NCBI GenBank assembly: GCA_045645205.1
Contig: JAZRIJ010000069.1
Coordinates: 1 to 26,436 of the forward strand
From: RGIG1995 sp045645205
Lineage (GTDB): Bacteria > Bacillota > Clostridia > Oscillospirales > CAG-272
Length of the DNA stretch: 26,436 bases
Reading direction: 5' to 3'
Shown one piece after another: positions 14,495-21,907 of this stretch. The position numbers were made by a program, and so were the translations under genes. Position 1 is the first letter of the stretch. The number at the start of each line of letters is the position of its first letter. The notes under the pieces are model-generated. The model did no database searches, was not told the origin of the DNA, and was given only the letters and a program-made list of their open reading frames with translations.

Positions 14495-15586
14495 CTATCC
14501 CTCCTTTATATCTACTGAACGGTACAACGCATATTTCACTGCATCGGCAGCGTATTTATCATAACCACCGAGAATATCTTCTATGTCCGATATACTGACA
14601 TTTCTATTTATTAAAGCACCGGCTGCTGCTTGACGCACCCACCATTCTTTATCTTTAATTGCCTCTTTTATTCCCTCAAGAGACTTCGGCGTATTAATTT
14701 TTCCAAGCCCTTTTACTGCAGAAGAGCGTACAACCCAGTCCTTATCATATGTTGCAGTTATCAAGAGTTGCTCATTTTCAGGATTCGCCAAGTCGCCTAA
14801 TGCTTTAACACATGCTATACGCATTGCGGAATTTTTACTTGACATTCCTTCAATATACATTGGTTCAAATTCAAATAAGCAATAATCAGAAATTGCTTTA
14901 ATAACATTGATTTTCATATATTCTTCGCACTTATCAAAAACCATTGAAGCAAGTTCTGCCTTATCCGCACTAAAATTATCAAAAAGTTCATTTACCAATC
15001 TAAACGAATATTTTTTATCATTTTCTATTCTAACAATAAATTCTGCAACACCTTCTGCATATCCATAACGAGACAAAGCCATAGCCGCATTATATGCAAC
15101 ATCACGATTTTTACATTTTGAAAGTTCATAAATGTCACTCAAATAATCATATGCATCAAAATCCGCAAGTCTTCTACAAGCATAGCCAACAGTGTACTTG
15201 TTGTTAGCTTTTAACAGGTCTGAAAATAATTTTTCCGGATCGAGTTCAGTGTAGATCTCATCAATCACTTCTGTTTTGTTTCCTAATGTATTTTCATCGC
15301 CATATTCTTCCCAAAAGCAAAGTTGAGCACTTATCATCTCAAATATCTTATGATCGTTTCCCATCAGTTTTTTCAATGCTTTTATTTCGTTTTGTCGGCT
15401 ACTGACAGTAGGGCTATATAAAATCCCTTCTACCATTTGTGTGACTTTGAGTGAAACGTTCTTATATTTTTCATAAATATCCGAACGTCTTTTGGAAAGT
15501 ATAGCTAACCATAAATATTCTAAACCTAAAATAAACAAACAAATAATTATTGCTATTACAGCAATCCATTCTGACTGCAAAGTCAC
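14495..15586 (-). CDS. Membrane-anchored HEAT-repeat protein
   Basis: The protein has about 363 residues. One N-terminal TM helix (about 9-31) is followed by a basic KRRS, so the rest is probably cytoplasmic. Residues about 60-350 form alpha-helical HEAT/armadillo-type repeats, clearest near the end (KDWVVRSSAVKGLGKI, then KEWWVRQAAAGAL). HEAT arrays are protein-protein scaffolds. Position one base before the glycosyltransferase implies that it is its partner, perhaps standing in for the PilZ or accessory subunit of other synthases (inference). Start choice: GTG at 15586 is only one base from the GGAGG box, whereas TTG at 15580 has 7-base spacing and may be the true start. Confidence 0.8.
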   Translation of the reverse strand: MTLQSEWIAVIAIIICLFILGLEYLWLAILSKRRSDIYEKYKNVSLKVTQMVEGILYSPTVSSRQNEIKALKKLMGNDHKIFEMISAQLCFWEEYGDENTLGNKTEVIDEIYTELDPEKLFSDLLKANNKYTVGYACRRLADFDAYDYLSDIYELSKCKNRDVAYNAAMALSRYGYAEGVAEFIVRIENDKKYSFRLVNELFDNFSADKAELASMVFDKCEEYMKINVIKAISDYCLFEFEPMYIEGMSSKNSAMRIACVKALGDLANPENEQLLITATYDKDWVVRSSAVKGLGKINTPKSLEGIKEAIKDKEWWVRQAAAGALINRNVSISDIEDILGGYDKYAADAVKYALYRSVDIKEG

Positions 15587-15594
15587 ACCTCCAA

Positions 15595-18588
15595 TTATTT
15601 AGAACTGAAATAATTAGCAAGTATAGTGTATCCTTCTTTTTCTCTGAAAGAATATTCGCACTTTTCCCATGTTTCCCACTTAAATGTTTTATATGCCGGA
15701 TCATTCTTCGTTTCGGGGAATAAATACAACTGATCTTTTGTAGCCTTATCCGCGATAAGTGCCGAAACTATAGCGCCGTTAGTAGAAACCGTTTTGGCCT
15801 GATTACCTAAGGCTTCGGCATCGTTAAGCACTATTTTTGATGATGGATCTGTAACATTAAGCCAAGACCAAGGGATTCTAATGTAGATGGTTGAACCCGT
15901 TTGATAAAATTGATTATCACTGCTTGTAAAACCACCATATTTTAATTTTGATACTAAATCGTATTTACCTGTATAGCTTTCTTTGGTTTTGTATCCACCG
16001 TTCGAACGATTATAACTTTTTGTTACATAAAGACCTGCTTCCTGTTTCGAATCAAAATCGATTACAAATTCCATGCCCGAAAGTGATGTTGGAGTATATC
16101 CTGTAAGGTAATAATACTCACCATCGTTGCGTTGATACATATCAATACCAACAACAAATTTTTCAGTCGAGTGGTCAATATCTGTTAAAAGCTGTAATGT
16201 TATGTAAAAATAACCTTCGTTCGCGGAAAGCGACATCATTTGCACCCTATCATCATCCGATAGATTAATTCCGGTTTGTTTGGGTGTTTTTGGACTGATA
16301 GCCACAAAGCCACTTGTTTGTGCCGGATCTGCAACATTCTGCCACAAATGGTTGTTTTGTGACGGAACAGTAAAAGGATACATTTTTTCTGATACTGCCG
16401 ACCAATCATCGTTAAGGTCGAAAACCACCGCACCGATGACATCAGCCTTATCTATATTTTTAAGCAATTCTGTAGTTTTTTGTCCTTGTTCTTTTTCGGT
16501 TGTGCCGGCAACATTGTAAATACCTACATTTGAAGAAATACCAACACCGGTAACTAAAAGTCTGTTATTAGCATCCTGGCTTAATTTCTTATACACTGTG
16601 GTATAATCTTCGCCTTCTTTTAAAACAACACTGTCATGAGCCACAGTTAAAAAGAAGTATTCATTTTTACAGGTATTGTCCTTAAAAATATTATTGATAT
16701 TATCAGAATAACCATTAAGACCTATCGCTATATATTTTCCATACTTTTCAATATTATATTTTTGAGCCGTATCATAAAGATACGCGCCAAATCCTTCTTT
16801 TTCGTTTCCTTTGGTGTACACACCGTCATAGTTGTAGTTATCATTGGCATTTATACCATCTATTACAACACCTAAAACATAGCCGGAAACATCAATAAAA
16901 TACGACGATTTCTGAAGCGTATCACTTTCAGGAACAGATCCCTCACCATGAATAGCGTCTAAGGTGTATTTAATCTTTTGTTCCCATTCTGCCTCACCTG
17001 GTTTATCAGGTGGACAGATTTGTTGAATAATATATATCGGATTATCCTTATGCTTTGAATTATGAGAATAAACAGCCCTGTAAAATTCAGCCGGCAATAG
17101 GTCTTTGGCAAATATGGTGTCGGCATTCATATTAGCTGCCGCTTTAACAAGTTCCTCATAAAAATTATAATTTTTAGAATATTTTTTCACACCCGGTTCA
17201 TTTGCGTTTATGCTAATTGCTTTAGGCTTGAAGTTTTTGGAATTGTCGTCATTATAAATTCTAAAGGCATTTTCTGTAACCTTTATATCATCAGGACCAC
17301 TCGATACAGTCTTTGTGTCAATATGTTCAATTTTAGATAAAACTTTAGTCATAAAGGGATTGTAAAACTCCCAGTAAAAATGGCTAATATCTCCTGCTAT
17401 GTCATAAGAAATCCATCTGTAAACTGTATCAGCAAACAAAAATCGATTATAATTTTCGTGGTCTACATAATCGTTAAAATCGCCCGAAAAATAGTAAACC
17501 GGTGCTTTATCCTTTTCGACTTTTCTAACAATAGCAGCAAATCTGGGAGCTTTTAAAACACCCTTTAATTTTTCCATACCTGTAGCATTAACATCAAATT
17601 CAAAATTGGCCAAAACTTCAGAATCATAGGTTGGTTCAACAATTTCAAACCAGTTGTAAAAATTAAGTTTTTTACAACGATTAAATTCTTTTTCATATTC
17701 ATCGTTAATGTAGATCTGTAAAAGATTTTTAGAATTAAAATCGGTTTTTTGCTCTAATATTATTATTTTTTCACTTGAAACCAATATAATTCCAGGGCCC
17801 TCAAACTGCCATTCAACACCTTCTTGCGCTTCGTACATTGGCGGAGCCCAGTCCGGAACGTCGGAAAAATCCTGTAAATCATAAACATATCTACCTACCC
17901 AACCTGTAGGATTAACGCCGCAAAGACTTGTCAACTGCGAATAAACCGAACTTTCTATGCTTGAATTAAACAACTCCATTTCCGCAACAACAGTAGCTCC
18001 GTTTTCATACGCATATGAAATAACCGACATCTCATCTACTGTAATTCCGCCATCTTTCGCCCAATTACTATCATAATATCCGTATGTGTCATCAACCGCA
18101 CCATAAACATCGGATATATACATTAAATCCGGAACGAAGTCAAGCGTTGAAAGTTCTCGTTTGCCATTTAAAAGTCCGTTTTCGTCGAGTAAAAGTCCAA
18201 AATAGTCCTTCTTATAATCATAAAAACTCTTGTCTTCAAAGGTATATTTCTTTTGTTCCAACAACCAATAGAAGCCTTGATGCTTTCGGTATATGGAATC
18301 AATGTTAATTTCGTTACCTTCCTCAACCGTAAGCACTGTTTTATCCAAAAGGCATACGTTGATAATCTTTTTTTCTTTGATATGCCATCCAATAAATACA
18401 AATAAAAGAATAGCAAGAAAAAACACAGGTATTAAAAAATACCATTTCGCCTTGCGCGGTTTTTTTATAGCTTTTAGTTTATCGTCTGTTTTCTTTTCTT
18501 GCTCTGCTTCAGAGTTAAAGCGGATGTCTTTTTCCTCTACTATAAAATCTTGTGCAGAATTTAAATTGTTGTTCTTATCGTTATTCAC
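15595..18588 (-). CDS. 997-residue membrane-anchored protein with GATase-like region and inactive glycosidase-like barrel
   Basis: The N-terminal ~48 residues are charged and cytosolic, one TM helix lies at about 49-70, and the rest is outside. Region 75-420 has alternating strands and helices (VCLLDKTV, LMYISDVYG, ATVVAEMELFN, GWVGRYVYDL) resembling a glutamine amidotransferase-like or ThuA-like fold; this is tentative. Region 440-765 aligns by eye with the TIM barrels of the two downstream hydrolases (MNADTIFAKDLLPAEFYRAV, IYIIQQI, LDAIHG, GYVLGVVIDG, LLVTGVGIS, VVFDLNDDW), but the two candidate catalytic Glu positions are Val575 and Gly681, so this copy should be catalytically dead. Region 765-960 is the same C-terminal beta module (IYIRIPWSWLNVTDP). 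It overlaps the HD-GYP gene by 8 bases. Inferred role: glycan-binding or scaffold subunit of the export complex. Confidence 0.75.
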   Translation of the reverse strand: MNNDKNNNLNSAQDFIVEEKDIRFNSEAEQEKKTDDKLKAIKKPRKAKWYFLIPVFFLAILLFVFIGWHIKEKKIINVCLLDKTVLTVEEGNEINIDSIYRKHQGFYWLLEQKKYTFEDKSFYDYKKDYFGLLLDENGLLNGKRELSTLDFVPDLMYISDVYGAVDDTYGYYDSNWAKDGGITVDEMSVISYAYENGATVVAEMELFNSSIESSVYSQLTSLCGVNPTGWVGRYVYDLQDFSDVPDWAPPMYEAQEGVEWQFEGPGIILVSSEKIIILEQKTDFNSKNLLQIYINDEYEKEFNRCKKLNFYNWFEIVEPTYDSEVLANFEFDVNATGMEKLKGVLKAPRFAAIVRKVEKDKAPVYYFSGDFNDYVDHENYNRFLFADTVYRWISYDIAGDISHFYWEFYNPFMTKVLSKIEHIDTKTVSSGPDDIKVTENAFRIYNDDNSKNFKPKAISINANEPGVKKYSKNYNFYEELVKAAANMNADTIFAKDLLPAEFYRAVYSHNSKHKDNPIYIIQQICPPDKPGEAEWEQKIKYTLDAIHGEGSVPESDTLQKSSYFIDVSGYVLGVVIDGINANDNYNYDGVYTKGNEKEGFGAYLYDTAQKYNIEKYGKYIAIGLNGYSDNINNIFKDNTCKNEYFFLTVAHDSVVLKEGEDYTTVYKKLSQDANNRLLVTGVGISSNVGIYNVAGTTEKEQGQKTTELLKNIDKADVIGAVVFDLNDDWSAVSEKMYPFTVPSQNNHLWQNVADPAQTSGFVAISPKTPKQTGINLSDDDRVQMMSLSANEGYFYITLQLLTDIDHSTEKFVVGIDMYQRNDGEYYYLTGYTPTSLSGMEFVIDFDSKQEAGLYVTKSYNRSNGGYKTKESYTGKYDLVSKLKYGGFTSSDNQFYQTGSTIYIRIPWSWLNVTDPSSKIVLNDAEALGNQAKTVSTNGAIVSALIADKATKDQLYLFPETKNDPAYKTFKWETWEKCEYSFREKEGYTILANYFSSK

Positions 18589-20800
18589 TTATATTCTCCT
18601 TTAAGCTACCAATAACATTATTGAACGCTTCAACAACTTTAGGATCAAAAATTTTTCCGGAATCCTGATTAATGGCGTTTACAGCATCATCTATACTCCA
18701 AGCTTCTTTATATGATCGTCTTGTTGTTAATGCATCAAACACGTCGGCAACCGTAACAATTCGTGCATATATATTAATTTCTTCACCGGATTTTTTATTA
18801 TATCCACTACCATCATAACGTTCATGATGTTCCGATGCAATATCGGCAGCAATTTTCATAAATTCACTATCGATAGACCCGAGTATTTCTTTGCCATATT
18901 CCGTATGCTTGTTCATTATGGAACGCTCTTTGTTTGATAACAAACCATATTTACTGATTATTTCATTGGGAATAGCAATTTTACCTATGTCGTGTAATGC
19001 AGCGGCATTTGAAACCAAATCGCAGGTAGAATCCAAATATCCCATTTCTTTTAAAATTAAATGAGTATACCTTGCCACTCTATCCACATGGGTTTCATTC
19101 CCACCGGTAGCGTTTTCTATATCCTTCGCCAAATTCACAAACAATTCTTGTTCATCCCTTGTGGTGCCCGAATTGTTTTTGTTAGATAAAATAATATCTA
19201 AAACGGTATAAATAGTTTCTATTGCTTTAACAAAGAAAGAAGATAAAGTTCCGTTAACTCCCTCAAAATAAACAATTGATCCAATTTCATCCTCGTTTTT
19301 AAATATCAAGTAAAAATAGGTTTCAGAAAGAACATAAGGCTTTTCTGCTTCAAAATATCTACTTTCAATTATGTTGAAATTTACTGTTTCGGGCATTTTA
19401 TGATTAACAATAATATCATAACCGTCAGATTTCTTTACAGCCACACAATAGGATGCCTCAAGGTTTTCATCATTGACAAGTAAAGTGAAGCATAAATCAT
19501 AAATGCTTTCGGTAATATGCTTGTAAATTTGGTTTACATTTTCCTCACGAACTATTTTTTTTACCAACAGAGGTATTTTTCTCATACATTCATCATAAAG
19601 CTGCATTTTTTGTTCGGTTTTTGTAATTCCCTTTTCAAAGTAAAGGGAAGAAAAATAACAAAAACATATAAACCCAAAAGTCACAATAGCGTAAATGAAT
19701 AAGAAAGAACCTAATGTAGTTCTATATTTATTGAGCAATTGTATCACAAGAGAAGCAACAAAGCTTATGCAAAGATATATTATAATTGCATTTAAGGCAT
19801 TGGCATTTTTTATTCTTACGTTTACCAATTTTTTGCATTTTTTAGCAAAAATCAATGAGGCAAAAAACAACATTCCGTATTGAACTACAATTGCCACTTT
19901 ATATACTAAGGATCTGCAAACCAAAACAGTGCCAACCGATGTTAAGAACCCCAAAATAAAACAAACTATACTAGGCTTCAAACTTATTTGGAATAATTTT
20001 GCTATTGAAATAAGGAGTAGCGATAACGAAACATATGTTATACAACTACTCACTCCATAAATTTCGGGAGAATTCAATAAATAGGTAGAATTTGCTAAGG
20101 AAGATGAAAGCGCAGATGTAAAGAATATAGTAAAACTTAAAGATAAAATTAAATTAAAGGATTTTCTGTATTTTGTAAAAAGCAATACAACGCTAAACAA
20201 CACTCCGATAATACTTATTATTAGCATTATCACCGATAAAACATTAGTGAATGTTACCAAATAACTTCTTGCTTCGTTATCATTCAAACTAATTTGAAGT
20301 TTAGGCGAGAAAGGTACTCTTATTGAAATTCTTACAGTTGTATCCGAACTTGATGCCGGAATAGTAATTGAATTATAGTTGTTTTGGACATAATCGGCAT
20401 TGTTATACCAATTGTTGTAAACATCTTTTTTGTTAAGAGAAACCTTAAGCGGTGCGTGATCTGTTTTTATTATAAAATTTCGGTCCTTATCCGAAGGTTC
20501 AAGAGTTGTACGCAAATGAATATAATCGCCGGTTTTCTCACTTGAAATAGGACTTACATAAGTCGCGATTCTCCAATCTATATCGTCTTCAACAGTAGAA
20601 TAATTTGAATAAATATACTCCCAATTATAGTAAACATTTTTATTCGTTATAGAGCTGTTTAAATAGTTCAAAACATAATTCAAACCTAAAGAAATGATAA
20701 ATATTATTGCGGCTATGGCTGCAATAACAACCAAAGTAGAACTACTATATTTTTGTATTGTAGTTTTAATTTTGTTAGACATTTCTTGCAGCATACTCAC
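18581..20800 (-). CDS. 7TM sensor HD-GYP domain c-di-GMP phosphodiesterase
   Basis: The protein has 739 residues. One TM (about 22-47) and an extracellular beta-rich domain (about 50-180) are followed by a block of about seven TM helices (182-388), as in 7TMR-DISM type receptors. A cytosolic GAF-like linker region (about 400-540) leads to an HD-GYP domain (about 550-735). Metal and catalytic residues are present: His571 (ETHVDRV), HD at 603-604 (LHDIGKIAIP), His632, His658-His659 and Asp663. The GYP motif reads DGSGYNKK, so the Pro is Asn. HD-GYP enzymes hydrolyse c-di-GMP to pGpG/GMP. Start GTG at 20800 is chosen for the AGAGGTG box 7 bases before it. It is the third gene of a riboswitch-led operon, implying feedback on the signal that controls the operon (inference). 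Confidence 0.9.
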   Translation of the reverse strand: MSMLQEMSNKIKTTIQKYSSSTLVVIAAIAAIIFIISLGLNYVLNYLNSSITNKNVYYNWEYIYSNYSTVEDDIDWRIATYVSPISSEKTGDYIHLRTTLEPSDKDRNFIIKTDHAPLKVSLNKKDVYNNWYNNADYVQNNYNSITIPASSSDTTVRISIRVPFSPKLQISLNDNEARSYLVTFTNVLSVIMLIISIIGVLFSVVLLFTKYRKSFNLILSLSFTIFFTSALSSSLANSTYLLNSPEIYGVSSCITYVSLSLLLISIAKLFQISLKPSIVCFILGFLTSVGTVLVCRSLVYKVAIVVQYGMLFFASLIFAKKCKKLVNVRIKNANALNAIIIYLCISFVASLVIQLLNKYRTTLGSFLFIYAIVTFGFICFCYFSSLYFEKGITKTEQKMQLYDECMRKIPLLVKKIVREENVNQIYKHITESIYDLCFTLLVNDENLEASYCVAVKKSDGYDIIVNHKMPETVNFNIIESRYFEAEKPYVLSETYFYLIFKNEDEIGSIVYFEGVNGTLSSFFVKAIETIYTVLDIILSNKNNSGTTRDEQELFVNLAKDIENATGGNETHVDRVARYTHLILKEMGYLDSTCDLVSNAAALHDIGKIAIPNEIISKYGLLSNKERSIMNKHTEYGKEILGSIDSEFMKIAADIASEHHERYDGSGYNKKSGEEINIYARIVTVADVFDALTTRRSYKEAWSIDDAVNAINQDSGKIFDPKVVEAFNNVIGSLKENISE

Positions 20801-20812
20801 TATAATTCACCT

Positions 20813-21013
20813 CTATAATCTTGAATATTTTTCTAACAATTTTTTTACATTTTCATCGTCTTCAAAAATTTTTGTATCCTTTGTATACGCAATTTTTTTA
20901 TATCGTTCTATGACATTATTTAATATAGAAACTGCGTTTAAAGTATCATCTAAAAGTTGTCTTAATTCTTTATTTTCGTTTTCTAACCTAACAACATTTT
21001 TCTCGTTTGTCAT
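20813..21013 (-). CDS. Small coiled-coil protein, 66 residues
   Basis: ATG at 21013 has AGGAG 8 bases before it. The sequence is almost entirely helical with heptad-like Leu/Ile/Val spacing (VVRLENENKELRQLLDDTLN), no signal peptide and no TM. It starts 12 bases after the lipoprotein stop and ends 12 bases before the HD-GYP start, so it is a real operon member. Function not recognised. A cytoplasmic adaptor for the phosphodiesterase or the HEAT protein is one possibility, inferred only from place and shape. Confidence 0.7.
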   Translation of the reverse strand: MTNEKNVVRLENENKELRQLLDDTLNAVSILNNVIERYKKIAYTKDTKIFEDDENVKKLLEKYSRL

Positions 21014-21025
21014 ATTTTGATCTCC

Positions 21026-21757
21026 TTATTTAGATGAGAGCTTTTTAATAATTGCGCGATTACCGTTATCCTCAACGGTTAAAACAGTTTTACCGTGTAT
21101 ATTTTTTTTAGTTGAATTAGTATAAAATGTAGTAGTGCATACATATAACCCTTCGTTGTTTTTGGTTAACGTCGAATCATAAAATATCGTTGTACCATAC
21201 GTAGGTTCCCACATTTTAAATTTTTGAGATGCTTTATTATACAAATCTGACTTTGTAATATCGGTTGAGATATTACCGAAATATTTTGATATTTGAGCTT
21301 CAATTTCATTACCGGTTGTTTCGCGCAATTTCATTCCTGTTGTCGGCATACTACAAAGATTTGTATAATAAATATGGCAAAATGCAAATTGAACAATCGC
21401 ATTAGGAGGTAATTCATTAGGAGAAGAAAATTTATCTATACCTAAAAGAAAATGTAACTCATAACTTCTGTTTGCCAGTTCGTCTTTATTTATATATTCA
21501 GGAACATTCAGCAGTTCAGTGTTCGATGCGCTTGAATTAGTTGTCTCTGCGCTGGTATCTCCATTACTATTTGTAATTTTGTTTGTACTTTCATTTGTAA
21601 TTTTGTTTGTACTTTCATTTCCATTTGTATTTATATTTTGATTAAAACTTGAAGAACTATTGTCTGTATTTGCATTTGTATTTATATTTGGATTTGGGTT
21701 TGCACAACTGCAAAATGTAAAAATAATAATCAATAAAAGAATAACACAACGTTTCAT
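21026..21757 (-). CDS. Asn/Ser/Thr-rich lipoprotein, first gene of the c-di-GMP-controlled operon
   Basis: ATG at 21757 has GGAG 7 bases before it and is preferred over a TTG two codons upstream. The protein has 243 residues: a signal peptide ending at Cys18 (TFCSC), a low-complexity linker to about residue 80 (NPNPNINTN, then two NESTNKIT units), and a compact C-terminal domain (about 85-243) with Tyr/Phe-rich strands such as GTTIFYDSTLTKNN and KTVLTVEDNGN. No known catalytic motif is seen. It would be lipid-anchored with the domain held off the membrane, perhaps in the cell wall near the glycan exporter. It is preceded by a c-di-GMP-I riboswitch and terminator. Confidence 0.75.
   Translation of the reverse strand: MKRCVILLLIIIFTFCSCANPNPNINTNANTDNSSSSFNQNINTNGNESTNKITNESTNKITNSNGDTSAETTNSSASNTELLNVPEYINKDELANRSYELHFLLGIDKFSSPNELPPNAIVQFAFCHIYYTNLCSMPTTGMKLRETTGNEIEAQISKYFGNISTDITKSDLYNKASQKFKMWEPTYGTTIFYDSTLTKNNEGLYVCTTTFYTNSTKKNIHGKTVLTVEDNGNRAIIKKLSSK
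21570..21617 (-). repeat. Two 24-bp tandem units in the lipoprotein linker
   Basis: A 24-bp unit at 21570-21593 is repeated exactly at 21594-21617, giving two copies of an eight-residue NESTNKIT-type unit. The frame is kept whatever the copy number. Confidence 0.9.
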
Positions 21758-21788
21758 ACACAATCTCCAAATAATATAATTTTATAAA

Positions 21789-21834
21789 TAAAAAAGGTTG
21801 CATCCATGAGTATTTTCTCATTTGAATGCAACCT
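21789..21834 (-). terminator. Expression-platform terminator of riboswitch A
   Basis: On the minus strand AGGTTGCAT (21834-21826) pairs with ATGCAACCT (21803-21795), with an inner ATGAG/CTCAT stem, followed by TTTTTT (21795-21790). Its 5' strand overlaps the aptamer end (GGTTGC), so ligand binding can decide between aptamer and terminator. Confidence 0.88.
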
Positions 21835-21905
21835 GACTGTCATAGCTTAACCGCGTTAGACTCATGGCTTTGCGTCACAGGCTTTCACCTGTTTTGCCTA
21901 ATTAT
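21828..21905 (-). promoter_or_regulatory. c-di-GMP-I (GEMM-I) riboswitch A, upstream of the glycan operon
   Basis: The minus strand has the GEMM-I core in order: AGGCAAA, hairpin ACAGGT-GAAA-GCCTGT with the GNRA loop, GACGCAAAGCC, then the P3 arm GTC-TAAC-GCG-GTTA and AGCTATGAC, and the closing AGTCAGGTTGC. The aptamer binds c-di-GMP. It begins right after the stop codon of the upstream secreted-protein gene (21908-21910), and no clear promoter is seen between them, so it may be carried on a read-through transcript as well as acting on its own. It controls the lipoprotein gene and, through it, the eight-gene operon. ON or OFF direction is not decided by sequence. Confidence 0.9.
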
Positions 21906-21907
21906 AA

